A DNA stretch of 48,065 bases from Patescibacteria group bacterium (GCA_030156575.1 JASGMG010000002.1:1-48065); one strand, 5' to 3'. Positions 16,587 through 25,769 are shown, counted from the stretch's first letter. Notes: generated from the letters alone by a model not told the origin. Made by a program: numbers and translations.

Positions 16587-17436
16587 TGAATTTAGTTTAG
16601 TCACACTTCAGAATCTAATTAACCATGGTTATAATATTTCCGCTGTCGTAACAAAACCAGATAATAAAAGTGGTCGTGGCCAAGTAACCAAGGCATCAAG
16701 CGTTAAAAAACTTGCTGTAGCGCATAATATTGCCGTCTGGCAACCACATGACATTAAAGAGATAGAAGTAAAAATAACAGATTTAGATAACCCAATTGGG
16801 ATACTTGTTAGTTTCGGTAAAATAATACCAAAATCAATTATTAAATTATTTAATCCAGGAATCATTAACATTCACCCATCGCTATTACCAAAATATAGGG
16901 GCCCAACTCCAATAGAATCCGTCATTGCCAACAATGACAAACAAACTGGCGTTTCTATAATGCAATTAACTCAAGATATGGATGCAGGACCAATATATAA
17001 ACAAATCAATTACAAACTATCAAAAGATGAAACTAGTTTAGAATTATATAATACACTTGCCCATATAGGTGCAAACAACCTAATTAATATATTGCCTGAC
17101 ATTATAAACGGTTCACTCAAGCCGATAAATCAAGATGAAGCAGAATCGACTTATTGTAAATTATTATATAAAAAAGATAGTTGGCTAAAACCAACTGATC
17201 TTACAGCGTCGGAAGCTGAATGTAAAATTCGCGCGCACTTAGTATTTCCAAAAACTAAATTTAATATACTAAAAAGAGACGTTATCATCACAAAAGCTCA
17301 TGTTACAAAATATCAACAATTACCTACAGATATCTTATGTAAAGACAATAAGTATTTATCTATAGATACATTAATTGCGCCCAGCGGGCGCAAAATGTCT
17401 ATCGATGATTTTTTAAATGGATATAAATTAGGCTGA
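16555..17436 (+). CDS. fmt: Methionyl-tRNA formyltransferase
   Basis: This enzyme formylates initiator Met-tRNA. The 293-aa protein has the N-terminal IVFFGTDEFSLVTLQNL, the catalytic INIHPSLLPKYRGPTPIES (near residue 105, the NxHxSLLPxxRG signature), and DMDAGPIYKQ. A shortened C-terminal tRNA-binding domain with IRAHLVFPKTKFNI follows. Its first 32 nt lie inside def, pointing to translational coupling. The last 9 nt overlap the convergent DUF5663-like gene. Confidence 0.95.
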   Translation: MSKTIVFFGTDEFSLVTLQNLINHGYNISAVVTKPDNKSGRGQVTKASSVKKLAVAHNIAVWQPHDIKEIEVKITDLDNPIGILVSFGKIIPKSIIKLFNPGIINIHPSLLPKYRGPTPIESVIANNDKQTGVSIMQLTQDMDAGPIYKQINYKLSKDETSLELYNTLAHIGANNLINILPDIINGSLKPINQDEAESTYCKLLYKKDSWLKPTDLTASEAECKIRAHLVFPKTKFNILKRDVIITKAHVTKYQQLPTDILCKDNKYLSIDTLIAPSGRKMSIDDFLNGYKLG

Positions 17437-17856
17437 TTCACTGCCTAATATAGCATCTCGATTTGCAACAATTTCTTTTTTCAATTCATCCATAACTTGC
17501 GCAACAACATTTCGATAATCAGGTCTATTGATCTCAAGCCATTTCGTTGCAGTATACTCTGCGCGTAATCCAGGATTATTAACATCGAGCCCTGTTGTTT
17601 TTTGGAGTTTAGCAAAAGCCTTATCATTATGATATTCTGGATCATTCTGCTGAAGCCAACTTAAAATAATGTCGTCCTTACGATCAATAATATCGCCAAA
17701 TTCTTCAAGCTGCTCATCACTCAAGCCGTCAGATAACTTCGTTCCTACCCTCAACTCCAATTCGCTATAAACATACTGAAGAAGAGATTTCTTTTGATCA
17801 TTAGGCAAACTACTAAGTCCAATATCATTTAAAAAATTATCATCCAATTGAAACAT
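17428..17856 (-). CDS. DUF5663-like conserved protein
   Basis: The 142-aa acidic protein begins MFQLDDNFLNDIGLSSLPNDQ, followed by KKSLLQYVYSELELRVGTKLSDGLSDEQLEEF. This two-helix pattern, with LP near residue 17 and ELExRVG, is what I associate with DUF5663, a domain seen in CPR bacteria. The rest is helical (WLQQNDPEYHNDKAF, KWLEINRPDYRNVVAQVMDELKKEI). No catalytic motif or membrane segment is visible. AAGGAGG lies 11 nt before the ATG. It is separated by 16 nt from the upstream membrane protein gene and is probably co-transcribed with it. The function is unknown. Confidence 0.65.
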   Translation of the reverse strand: MFQLDDNFLNDIGLSSLPNDQKKSLLQYVYSELELRVGTKLSDGLSDEQLEEFGDIIDRKDDIILSWLQQNDPEYHNDKAFAKLQKTTGLDVNNPGLRAEYTATKWLEINRPDYRNVVAQVMDELKKEIVANRDAILGSESA

Positions 17857-17872
17857 AATTTATGTATCCTCC

Positions 17873-19525
17873 TTATCGACTATTCTTCAATAAGTCTAAC
17901 ACATCTTTAGGCAATTGACCTGGATGACTAATACCCCATAAGCCATTCTCCATTGGATAAGCCCAACCTATTTTTTGTAATTGAGGACCTACTTTTTGTA
18001 ATAAATTAGCTTGCTCTGTTGAATTAGTAATTCCTATTTGGTTCATTGTATTATACCAACCTTCACCAGAGTCTACAGTATAGGCTTGGGGACTAAAAAC
18101 ATTCGCTGAATCTTCAACACCGCCACCATAGCTACCGATAAATGCACTAGCGCCTTTAGTATGAGACATGTCAGCATGAGAGCCTCCAATAATATCCCTA
18201 GCTATATAGACGGCTGTTATAGTAAGAACAGTTGCACCAACAATCTTAGCCATACCAATTCTCTTAACGCGTTTTTCAAAATCTACTAAGTTCTCACCAA
18301 TTTTTGGTTCAGGCTCTGGTAAGATATTTCCAGCACCATAAGCTACATTCCCAACGAACAATCCAACCTTATCATACAAGTTCTGAGTACGTTCCTTTAC
18401 CTTATCCCAAATTGACCGTTTTTCTAAACTTAATTTCGCACTAGAATCTAGCGCCTCAGATATAATTTTATTAAGAGCTTCTTGATAAACATCAGTTTCA
18501 TCATCACTCTCAAAATCAATTAATTCCTGGATCTCTTTTGCTTTTTTTGTGAAAAGCTTTTCATACTTCCTTCTATTGAAACCGCTATTAAATTTGGATA
18601 TGTCTTTAGCTATGTGCATCAATTCAATAAAATCTGGATTATTATTAATCAACTCTTCCACTTTTTCATCATGATCATTCAACACATCAGATCTATCATC
18701 AGCTTCAGTTTGTTCGCTAACGTCACTATCTTCCTTCTCATTTTCGCTAGATTTGAGTGCATCATCAGCCAACATCTCAGACTCGTCGTCATCTTTCGCT
18801 TGTTTAATGGCTTCACTATCATCTTCTATTCGGTCATCTTCAACTAATGTTTTATTATCATTATCTTCATCTTCCATAGAAACATCTGAGCTAGCCTCAT
18901 TTGTAGAATGTACCTTCACATCCTCTAGTTCGTCTTCTAACGAATAGCTTATCGGATAAGCTTCATCTAAGATATATTCAATTGCATCATCGATTAGACC
19001 TCTTTGATTAAGATAATCGAAGTTCTCTACAATATCTGCACGATCATCATCGTTGATATTTCTATTAAATACTAAATCAAAACCCTCAGTCTCATATCTA
19101 TCATATATCACTTGGAACCTGTCTTGGGCTTCTTTATATTTAGATTCTAACTCAGCCTTTTCAGATCCCGTAGCCTTAGATATAAGTTCGGGAAATTTAG
19201 CTATTTTTTTAGCTTCAGAGTCAAGAGAGCTAAGTCTTGGTATTGATTTTATAGCTTCACTAACTTCACCTTGCCTAAGTTCATCGATATAAGCAGGGTT
19301 GTCATAATAATCGTTTGTACGATTAGACATCTCTTCTAATCGCTTATAGTAAGCGGATCCTTCGTCGAAACGTTTCTTGTCCTGCCTTGTTTCACCTAAA
19401 ACCGAATCACCAAAAATCTCTTCAAGTTGGAGCTCTTCCATTTTCTCAGCACTTTTAGCTAATTTTTCCGACCTAAACTTATTTATCGAAATATCTGCCT
19501 GACTATCACTTGTTTTTTCTGACAT
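17873..19525 (-). CDS. Acidic coiled-coil protein with one membrane segment
   Basis: I do not recognise a named family. The 550-aa protein has a long acidic, mostly helical N-terminal part (residues about 1-400) with a stretch very rich in Asp, Glu and Ser (about 205-285). A single membrane segment AKIVGATVLTITAVYIARDI lies near residue 427. A C-terminal domain of about 75 residues (SGEGWYNTMNQIGI, GWAYPMENGLWGISHPGQLP) follows. If the N-terminus is cytoplasmic, the short C-terminal domain would face outside. The layout suggests a surface- or envelope-associated scaffold of this lineage. It lies directly upstream of the DUF5663-like gene. Confidence 0.7.
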   Translation of the reverse strand: MSEKTSDSQADISINKFRSEKLAKSAEKMEELQLEEIFGDSVLGETRQDKKRFDEGSAYYKRLEEMSNRTNDYYDNPAYIDELRQGEVSEAIKSIPRLSSLDSEAKKIAKFPELISKATGSEKAELESKYKEAQDRFQVIYDRYETEGFDLVFNRNINDDDRADIVENFDYLNQRGLIDDAIEYILDEAYPISYSLEDELEDVKVHSTNEASSDVSMEDEDNDNKTLVEDDRIEDDSEAIKQAKDDDESEMLADDALKSSENEKEDSDVSEQTEADDRSDVLNDHDEKVEELINNNPDFIELMHIAKDISKFNSGFNRRKYEKLFTKKAKEIQELIDFESDDETDVYQEALNKIISEALDSSAKLSLEKRSIWDKVKERTQNLYDKVGLFVGNVAYGAGNILPEPEPKIGENLVDFEKRVKRIGMAKIVGATVLTITAVYIARDIIGGSHADMSHTKGASAFIGSYGGGVEDSANVFSPQAYTVDSGEGWYNTMNQIGITNSTEQANLLQKVGPQLQKIGWAYPMENGLWGISHPGQLPKDVLDLLKNSR

Positions 19526-19827
19526 AATAATTCTGCTTTCTAAATAATGAATTTATTATTACTAATACACTAACATAAATACAATAAAAAAGCAAGTGCA
19601 CCGTAACAACTCACAACATAGGAACAAGCTTCGTAAATTCGTTCGAGTACAAAAAAGTTTTAGACTTGTCATACCAGTTCACAATCTAGTAAGAACCAAG
19701 AGAAGAACAACTCTATTAGTTTTAAAAAACAAACTTAACAATTATTGGTTGAGAAGACTAAATACATTATTGGACCGAGGGATAAAATAAAACGCGACAC
19801 TAAAATAATTTGTCATTATAAATTCTG
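19526..19827. other. Intergenic region with a possible small basic ORF
   Basis: The stretch lies between infB and the acidic membrane protein. The only candidate is a plus-strand GTG ORF (19596-19790, 64 aa) that is very rich in Arg, Lys and His (for example LVRTKRRTTLLVLKNKLNN). A TACAAT hexamer lies 10 nt before its GTG and there is no Shine-Dalgarno. I recognise no family and cannot tell a real small protein from a chance ORF. No clear terminator for infB is seen. Confidence 0.3.
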
Positions 19828-21600
19828 TTATTTAAGAGTTCGTTTAACTATTTCACGGGTGAATAACTCTATCTTATCGCCTTCTTCAATCAAAAGTTTT
19901 TTAGATGTTTTTAAACTCAATCCACACATTTCACCTTCAAACACCTCTTTAGCTTCTTGTTGCTGGCGTTGAACGTTTATAACCTCTACTTCTGCTATTT
20001 GTAGCTTACCTCGCTTAACTCTTGCTAGCAAACCAGAAGACACCTTACCACTAGTTACTTCACCCCCAGCAATAACAACTTCTTTCATAGTTCTAAATAT
20101 ACCTTTTATAGTTAAAGTACCAACTTCTGTTTCGACAATCTCAGGAGCCAACATTGATTCTATCGACTCCCTCGTGTCATCAAGTAACTTATAGATAACA
20201 TCAAACATTCTAACTTGAACTTTGTCACGAGAAGCTAATTGTTTTACTGCGCTTGACATACCAACATTAAAACCGTATATTATAGTTTTTCTATCAGTGG
20301 CTAGACGAATATCATTTTCAGAAATGTTTCCAACACCACTACCAATGATGTTTAACTTAATTTCACCTTGCGTATCAATTACACGCAAACTATCAATAAC
20401 AGAAGTCAAAGAACCTTGCACATCAGCTTTTACAATAACGTTCAAGTCTTGTGATTCATATTTTTGATTCATCATCTTCAATAAATCAGCCCCGGTGATA
20501 TTTGTGCTAGCTGCATTCTTCTCTTGTTCAATCCGAACAATAGAAACTTGATGACGTGCTTCTTTTTCATTCTTTACTATAGAAAAGTTATCTCCAAATT
20601 GTGGTAGTTCTTTAAAACCAGTAACTATCACCGGAGTGGATGGACCAGCTTCTTTAAGTGGTTTATTAGTAAAATCAAGTAATGTCCTAACCTTACCATA
20701 AGTAACACCGGCAACTAAAAAATTACCAGTTCTTAAAACACCTTGTTCAACCAACAAGCTAACAACTGGCCCTCGACCAATTTCCATATGAGATTCTATC
20801 ACCAAACCTTCAGCTGGAATGTTAACATCTGCTCTTAAATTCTCCAGGTCTGCAACTAATAAAACCATATCAAGTAATTTATCTACATTTTGTCCGGTTT
20901 TAGCACTAACCTCAATCATTACAGTGTCGCCACCCCACTCTTCGGGATTTAAGCCATGTTCACTAGCAAGCTGTGCCTTGACACGCGCAGGATCGGCAGA
21001 TTCCTTATCAATTTTATTAATGGCTACAACTATTTTGGCGTTAGCTAATTTTGCAAATTTTATTGCTTCAATAGTTTGAGGTTTGACTCCATCGTCAGCC
21101 GCTACTACTATAATAACGACGTCAGTTAGCTCTGCTCCATGTTGCCGTAAAGCCGCAAAAGCCTCATGACCAGGTGTGTCTAGAAGAGTAATAGACCTAT
21201 TATTATGGGTAGTCTGGTACGCACTAATATACTGGGTAATACCTCCAGCTTCGCCCTCGGCTACTTTAGTTTTAAGAATTGCATCAAGCAAAGTCGTCTT
21301 ACCATGGTCTACATGGCCCATGACCGCTACTATAGGAGGTCTAACAACGGCAGAATCAGACAACTTATGTACCTTACGTACGCTGAGCGTTGCGGTATCC
21401 TTCTTTTTAAGTTCAACATCAAGCATTCCCAATTCTTCAATGATAATAGTTGCCGTTTCAAAATCAATTCTTTGATTAATAGTAGACACAATACCATTCT
21501 TGAACAATTCGCCGATTAAGCTAGTTACGGGTAGATTAAGTTTTTCGGCAAGTTCGCCTACGGTAATTGAGTCAGCGATAATAATGACTTTTTCTGCCAT
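19828..21600 (-). CDS. infB: Translation initiation factor IF-2
   Basis: IF-2 is the GTPase that places initiator fMet-tRNA on the 30S subunit. The 590-aa protein has a minimal N-terminal IF2_N domain ([21 protein letters not shown]). The G-domain motifs are GHVDHGKTT (G1, near residue 95), DTPGHEAF (G3), NKID (G4) and VSAKTG (G5), followed by the domain II-IV region ([14 protein letters not shown]-type segment, [27 protein letters not shown]). The long variable N-terminal extension of enterobacterial IF-2 is absent, as is usual for small genomes. A GAAAGGAG Shine-Dalgarno precedes the ATG. The gene follows rpsA by 14 nt. Confidence 0.97.
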   Translation of the reverse strand: MAEKVIIIADSITVGELAEKLNLPVTSLIGELFKNGIVSTINQRIDFETATIIIEELGMLDVELKKKDTATLSVRKVHKLSDSAVVRPPIVAVMGHVDHGKTTLLDAILKTKVAEGEAGGITQYISAYQTTHNNRSITLLDTPGHEAFAALRQHGAELTDVVIIVVAADDGVKPQTIEAIKFAKLANAKIVVAINKIDKESADPARVKAQLASEHGLNPEEWGGDTVMIEVSAKTGQNVDKLLDMVLLVADLENLRADVNIPAEGLVIESHMEIGRGPVVSLLVEQGVLRTGNFLVAGVTYGKVRTLLDFTNKPLKEAGPSTPVIVTGFKELPQFGDNFSIVKNEKEARHQVSIVRIEQEKNAASTNITGADLLKMMNQKYESQDLNVIVKADVQGSLTSVIDSLRVIDTQGEIKLNIIGSGVGNISENDIRLATDRKTIIYGFNVGMSSAVKQLASRDKVQVRMFDVIYKLLDDTRESIESMLAPEIVETEVGTLTIKGIFRTMKEVVIAGGEVTSGKVSSGLLARVKRGKLQIAEVEVINVQRQQQEAKEVFEGEMCGLSLKTSKKLLIEEGDKIELFTREIVKRTLK

Positions 21601-21614
21601 ATCAAAACTCCTTT

Positions 21615-22715
21615 CTACCCCTTCAGGGAATTATACTGTCTTTTTTTCTTATTCTTATCAGTCAAGCTAAGTGAAATCTTTCGATTTTCTTTCTCGATTT
21701 CCAAAACTATAAATTCTTTTCGTTCATTTAGTGTAAATAGTTTTTCTGGATCAGCTTCGTCACTACCACCTAACTCACTAACATGAACTAAAGCCTCTAC
21801 AGCTGGACTAATTTGTACAAAAGCACCAAACGGAGTAATACGAGTGACAGTTCCCTCTACTTTATCTCCAGGTTTAAATTGATCAACCTCAGTCATCCAT
21901 GGGTCTTCGCTGAGTTGCTTAATACTTAGACTCAAACGATCTTTATCGATTGCAATGATTTTTGCATCAATAGTTTCACCAACCTTTACGTAATCACCTG
22001 GATTGTTAACACGCTCCCAGCTAATCTCACTAATATGCACTAGTCCTTCTATTCCATCTACATTAACGAAAACGCCAAAGTCTACAACCCCAGTTACAAC
22101 ACCTTTTACGCTATCTCCCAATACTAACTTTTCAAACCGTGCAGCTAATCCATCTTTTATAGCTTCTTTTTCACTAAAAATTAGTTTATTTGCTCGACGA
22201 TCACAATCTAAAATGCGTACTGTTAATTGTTTGCCAATTAAAACGTTTAAACGAGAAAGAATCTCATCTTTATCACTTCCCCCCACGCGTGGATAATGTT
22301 CTGCCGATAATTGTGATACAGGTAAGAAACCACGAACGCCATCATATTCAACCAATAAACCACCACGATTGGCATCATATGGGGAGACTTCTATAATATC
22401 CCCTGATTCCATCTTTGTTACAACTTCATCCCAACCACGATCTTTTGCGGCTTTACGAAGAGAAAGCAACGAATACCCATTATCTAGCTCTGTATCTACA
22501 ATACTAGCCGCTACTTCGTCACCAATATTAAGTGTTTTATAAAATCCAACTTCACGTCGTGGAACTAGGCCGATGCCCTGTGCCCCAAGATCAACAAGAA
22601 CTTCATGTTTACGAATTAATAAAATTGTTCCAGTGATTGCTTCACCTTGAGCTAACTGCTTTACACTGTCACCTTCGGCAGCGAGCAATTCATCCATTGT
22701 TGTGGCTTTTGCCAT
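21615..22715 (-). CDS. rpsA: S1-domain protein, ribosomal protein bS1-like
   Basis: The 366-aa protein contains four S1 RNA-binding repeats: GTILLIRKHEVLVDLGAQGIGLVP (from residue 28), DIIEVSPYDANRGGLLVEYDGVRGFLP, KGVVTGVVDFGVFVNVDGIEGLVH, and GTVTRITPFGAFVQISPAVEALVH. It is shorter than the six-repeat E. coli bS1 and matches the four-repeat form of Gram-positive and CPR bacteria. It recruits mRNA to the 30S subunit or acts as a general RNA-binding protein. AAGGAG is present but about 13 nt from the ATG. It heads an rpsA-infB unit, which may be of interest given the many leaderless mRNAs predicted here. Confidence 0.93.
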   Translation of the reverse strand: MAKATTMDELLAAEGDSVKQLAQGEAITGTILLIRKHEVLVDLGAQGIGLVPRREVGFYKTLNIGDEVAASIVDTELDNGYSLLSLRKAAKDRGWDEVVTKMESGDIIEVSPYDANRGGLLVEYDGVRGFLPVSQLSAEHYPRVGGSDKDEILSRLNVLIGKQLTVRILDCDRRANKLIFSEKEAIKDGLAARFEKLVLGDSVKGVVTGVVDFGVFVNVDGIEGLVHISEISWERVNNPGDYVKVGETIDAKIIAIDKDRLSLSIKQLSEDPWMTEVDQFKPGDKVEGTVTRITPFGAFVQISPAVEALVHVSELGGSDEADPEKLFTLNERKEFIVLEIEKENRKISLSLTDKNKKKRQYNSLKG

Positions 22716-22816
22716 AAGTCTAATTAGACTCCTTATTTAAAATTAATATTTCCGAGACACACGCAAATAAGCGAAGTCTAGATTATCTATTATTGTACCC
22801 CAGATAAGACGACAAG

Positions 22817-23203
22817 TCAAAGATCGTTCATTAGACGTCTTCGTGATAATACATAACCCACCAATGCCGACGAGAGCAACCCTATGCTAATCATTTTAAT
22901 AAACATTGATTCTGGACCAGTATTTGGAATACTGACTGAAGATTTCGTTGAGACATACGAATCGCCCGAAGTAGCATTCGAATCTGAGTTATTAATATTA
23001 GACTCACCAGCAGATCCTATTACAGTAACACCTGCATTAATATCTTGCTGTTCAGAGGTAGTAATAGCCTGTTTTATACGAACTCTATCACCGTACTGTG
23101 TAATCGTATAAATTAATATAAAAAAACTAGCAACTAAAACAACACTAATAAGCATAAACTTAATAGTATGGTTTTCCATTCTTGATGGTCCTACGACTTT
23201 CAT
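22817..23203 (-). CDS. Small surface protein with sortase-like IPNTG signal
   Basis: The 128-aa protein has an N-terminal membrane segment (IKFMLISVVLVASFFILIYTI, residues about 14-35), then a Ser/Asn/Gly-rich extracellular stretch. It ends with SIPNTG (near residue 93), a hydrophobic helix (MFIKMISIGLLSSALVGYVL) and the basic tail SRRRLMNDL. That is the layout of a cell-wall sorting signal, with Ile for Leu in the LPxTG motif. The second such protein in the window (37689-39092) carries LPKTG. No sortase gene is present here. A strong GGAGGTGAG Shine-Dalgarno precedes the ATG. Confidence 0.7.
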   Translation of the reverse strand: MKVVGPSRMENHTIKFMLISVVLVASFFILIYTITQYGDRVRIKQAITTSEQQDINAGVTVIGSAGESNINNSDSNATSGDSYVSTKSSVSIPNTGPESMFIKMISIGLLSSALVGYVLSRRRLMNDL

Positions 23204-23286
23204 ATCTCACCTCCAATTAAATTATTAATCTATTCTATATAAAAAGCAACAACAGTGCACAACAGCTAATATGATAAACTAAAAGT

Positions 23287-24114
23287 ATGTTAGTAACAAT
23301 TGATACAGGCGGAACAAAAACACTAATTGCCAGTTTTGATAAAAATGGCGTACTAGGCGAACAAATAAAATTTGCGACCCCTAAAGACCCTAAGGAATAT
23401 ATAAAAACATTACGAAATATAATAACAGAAAGTTATAGCAAACAAACAATCGAAGCTATAGTTGTGGCAGTTCCTGGAATTGTAAAGAATGGCGTAGCTA
23501 TATGGTGTAATAATCTAGGCTGGAAAAATTTTGATGTTGCCTCAGCATTAAAAGGAGTTCTGGGAAAGACTCCAATATTAATCGAGAATGATGCAAATTT
23601 AGCAGGTTTATCCGAAACAAGATTTCTTAAAAGGACGCCAGCGCAATCATTATATGTAACTGTCAGTACAGGCATAGGCACTGGTATTATTACAGAAGGT
23701 CACATTAACCTAGCACTACGTAATAGCGAAGGCGGACACGCCCTAGTTGAATTTGATGGAGTTGTGCGTGAATGGGAAAGCTTTGCATCAGGTCAAGCCA
23801 TTTATAAAACATACGGCAAATATGCACGAGAGATAAAGAACAAGAGGATTTGGAATCAAATCGCAGATCGAATTAGTCGAGGGTTCTTAGCTGTAATTCC
23901 AATACTGCAACCCGACGTTGTTATTATAGGCGGAAGTATTGGAACTTATTTTAAAGAATACGGAGAACAATTACAAAATATATTAAAAGAAAAATTACCG
24001 CCACACATACCATGTCCTACTTTCGTACAGGCAAAATATCCAGAATTAGCTGTTATATATGGGTGCTATTATTATGCTCTCGACAACCTCGATGCTACTA
24101 CGACTAAAAAATAG
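23287..24114 (+). CDS. ROK-family sugar kinase-like protein
   Basis: The 275-aa protein has the actin-fold ROK pattern: VTIDTGGTKTLIASFD (phosphate 1), AIVVAVPGIVKNG, PILIENDANLAGLSE with the catalytic aspartate (near residue 103), VTVSTGIGTGIITEG (phosphate 2, near residue 128), and PDVVIIGGSIG (adenosine motif). The ROK zinc site (a His followed by CxCGxxGCxE) is missing: the region reads GGHALVEFDGVVREWESFASG, so only the His and the following acidic-serine segment survive. Many ROK proteins phosphorylate glucose or N-acetyl sugars; the substrate cannot be assigned. The 3' end overlaps the next gene. Confidence 0.85.
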   Translation: MLVTIDTGGTKTLIASFDKNGVLGEQIKFATPKDPKEYIKTLRNIITESYSKQTIEAIVVAVPGIVKNGVAIWCNNLGWKNFDVASALKGVLGKTPILIENDANLAGLSETRFLKRTPAQSLYVTVSTGIGTGIITEGHINLALRNSEGGHALVEFDGVVREWESFASGQAIYKTYGKYAREIKNKRIWNQIADRISRGFLAVIPILQPDVVIIGGSIGTYFKEYGEQLQNILKEKLPPHIPCPTFVQAKYPELAVIYGCYYYALDNLDATTTKK

Positions 24115-24538
24115 CTACCCGCAATTTCTATTTAAAGAAGATACCGATTTTTTCTGGTCATCATCAGATAATACAATTTTTTATGATGCATCATCAAAGG
24201 ATCTACCAGTACTAATACTCCATGAGCTTTCGCATGCACTATTAGGGCACAATAAGTATGATAGTGATATACAATTAATATCAATGGAAAGACAAGCCTG
24301 GGAATATACAATAAAATTAGCTTATTCTTTTAATATAAAAATACCAGATGAAATTATTCAATCAAACCTAGACAGCTACCGAAGCTGGCTATATTGTCGT
24401 AGTACATGTCCCAAATGCCAATCAATAGGATTACAAGTTAAAGCAAAGACATATCATTGTCTAGCCTGTAACCATAGCTGGCAAGTTAATGAAGCTCGTA
24501 AATGTAATTTACGTCGCTACAACCAAAAAAATAATTAA
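24092..24538 (+). CDS. HExxH metalloprotease-like protein with zinc ribbon
   Basis: The protein carries LILHELSHALLGH, an HExxH-type zincin motif with a further His, as in ImmA/IrrE-like and SprT-like peptidases. A four-cysteine C-terminal zinc ribbon CPKCQ...CLACNHSW follows. The start is uncertain: the track uses ATG 24059; ATG 24074 and ATG 24092 are also in frame. The last gives MLLRLKNSYPQF as a natural N-terminus (148 aa) and the shortest overlap with the ROK gene (23 nt). No Shine-Dalgarno is evident for any of them. A role as a regulator-cleaving peptidase is possible but not shown. Confidence 0.7.
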   Translation: MLLRLKNSYPQFLFKEDTDFFWSSSDNTIFYDASSKDLPVLILHELSHALLGHNKYDSDIQLISMERQAWEYTIKLAYSFNIKIPDEIIQSNLDSYRSWLYCRSTCPKCQSIGLQVKAKTYHCLACNHSWQVNEARKCNLRRYNQKNN

Positions 24539-24539
24539 T

Positions 24540-24572
24540 AAAAAACGCACAAATAAAGTGCGTTTTTTATTT
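24540..24572. terminator. Bidirectional intrinsic terminator
   Basis: The stem ACGCAC/GTGCGT is extended by A/T pairs, with a 7-nt loop, and has an A-run before and a T-run after. It can serve both the plus-strand ROK-metalloprotease unit and the convergent GG-repeat gene. Confidence 0.85.
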
Positions 24573-24584
24573 AAGCTAAATAAG

Positions 24585-24791
24585 TTAAGCTTCGATTTTT
24601 GGAGTAATTTTTCGACGACGGCTTTTAGCCCCGCCTATAGCTCCAGCTTTACGTGCCAACTCTGGATTAGCTGCAAAACCACCAGTATGACCACGTTCTC
24701 CGCCCACCTTACCAATCTTTGAATAGAATAAAGGATCACGCGCTAAATTTTTAGCAGCGGCCTTACGTCCACCAGTTTTTGTTCCTGCCAT
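24585..24791 (-). CDS. Small GG-repeat (KGG-like) stress-type protein
   Basis: The 68-aa basic protein contains repeated Gly-Gly units: TKTGGRKAAAKN, KIGKVGGERGHTGGFAANPELARKAG and IGGAKSRRRKI. This resembles the KGG motif of GsiB-like general stress proteins, and similar small proteins are common in TM7-type genomes. It may bind nucleic acid or act as a hydrophilic protectant; neither is shown. The ATG is preceded by GAGGAG about 9 nt upstream. A strong consensus promoter with a palindrome at the predicted start of transcription lies upstream. Confidence 0.75.
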   Translation of the reverse strand: MAGTKTGGRKAAAKNLARDPLFYSKIGKVGGERGHTGGFAANPELARKAGAIGGAKSRRRKITPKIEA

Positions 24792-24863
24792 AATTTTATT
24801 TCTCCTCTAAAATTATTTAGATATCCACATCAATTTCAATGTTAATATCAACTATTATATCTC

Positions 24864-24916
24864 ACACATGATATGTGTATGCATACTATATTAACATAGC
24901 TTATGCTTTTTGTCAA
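24864..24916 (-). promoter_or_regulatory. Strong promoter with operator-like palindrome
   Basis: On the minus strand a perfect TTGACA (24916-24911) is 17 nt from TAATAT (24893-24888). Immediately downstream, over the predicted start of transcription, is the palindrome ACACATGATATGTGT (24864-24878), which could be an operator or an mRNA 5' hairpin. It drives the GG-repeat gene. Confidence 0.65.
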
Positions 24917-25019
24917 CACATACATAATTGTAGATTTATTGTATTAATACCGTTGCGTTTAAATTAATAAAAGTGTATTATTATATACGCACCAGTTTGA
25001 TTTTAAATTCAAACAAATC

Positions 25020-25058
25020 ATAAAAAACGACCACATCTGCGAGATTGGTCGTTTTTTA
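25020..25058 (-). terminator. Intrinsic terminator of the HTH-Nudix gene
   Basis: The hairpin AAAAAACGACC/GGTCGTTTTTT, with a 14-nt loop, lies directly after the stop codon of the HTH-Nudix gene on the minus strand. It is symmetrical and could also work on the plus strand. Confidence 0.85.
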
Positions 25059-25769
25059 TTAAAATGAATCTTTTGCATATTCAACAGAAGTTTCAATAAA
25101 TGAGACATCAGAATAGACAAAATTAATCTTTAAATCTAAATTCTTAAATATTTTAGATTTTGTCATTACATTATCTAATCTCATCCAGCTATTATGACCG
25201 CCCTCAAATCTATCAATTAACTCCCCCGTTGGCTCAGTACAATGCACTATAAAAAATATCTTATCCTCAAGTTGCTCGTCTGTGCCGCATTGATAAGCTA
25301 TCTCATGATAAACTCCAGCTACTCTACAAACAGCAGTTAAACCAGTCTCCTCCATGAGCTCTCGCTTTGCAGTTTCTATGATAGTCTCACCCCAACGCAC
25401 CTTTCCACTAACTAATCCTAGAAAGCCAAAATATGGCTGTTTTAATCGTTCCTGAAATATATAATATTTTACGTTATCAATTTGTTTTTCAACTACTAAA
25501 ATTACAGATATTTTTGGTTGTCTTTCAAGGATATAGTTATCAGTATCTAATTTGTTAGCATATTCTTTCCCTTTTATAGTTAATGAATATGTACCACGAG
25601 ATACTTTTTTAATTAATCTTAGCTCAATTAACTTTTGTAAATGAAAGTTAAAATGGTCACTGCTCATATTAGTATTCCTTTGTAATTTAGTAAAACTAAC
25701 ATCAGTGTGAAACAATAATTCTCTCAATATAGTTATTTGCGTGTTATGTAGATTAAATTCTAAACTCAT
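25059..25769 (-). CDS. Winged-helix/Nudix fusion protein
   Basis: The first 75 or so residues form an ArsR/MarR-type winged helix (QITILRELLFHTDVSFTKLQ, HFNFHLQKLIELRLIKKVSRGTYSLT). From about residue 85 a Nudix hydrolase domain follows, with an intact Nudix box GKVRWGETIIETAKRELMEETG (residues about 121-142, shown here in full register GX5EX7REUXEEXG). The order is opposite to NrtR, where Nudix precedes the helix-turn-helix. Such fusions usually act as metabolite-sensing regulators or NTP/NDP-sugar hydrolases. An AGGAG Shine-Dalgarno precedes the ATG. It stands alone with its own terminator. Confidence 0.85.
   Translation of the reverse strand: MSLEFNLHNTQITILRELLFHTDVSFTKLQRNTNMSSDHFNFHLQKLIELRLIKKVSRGTYSLTIKGKEYANKLDTDNYILERQPKISVILVVEKQIDNVKYYIFQERLKQPYFGFLGLVSGKVRWGETIIETAKRELMEETGLTAVCRVAGVYHEIAYQCGTDEQLEDKIFFIVHCTEPTGELIDRFEGGHNSWMRLDNVMTKSKIFKNLDLKINFVYSDVSFIETSVEYAKDSF

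Noticed and set aside
22280-22295. DnaA-box-like GTGGATAATG near 22287
   Set aside because: Single imperfect match inside the rpsA coding sequence, with no cluster and no dnaA or dnaN nearby.
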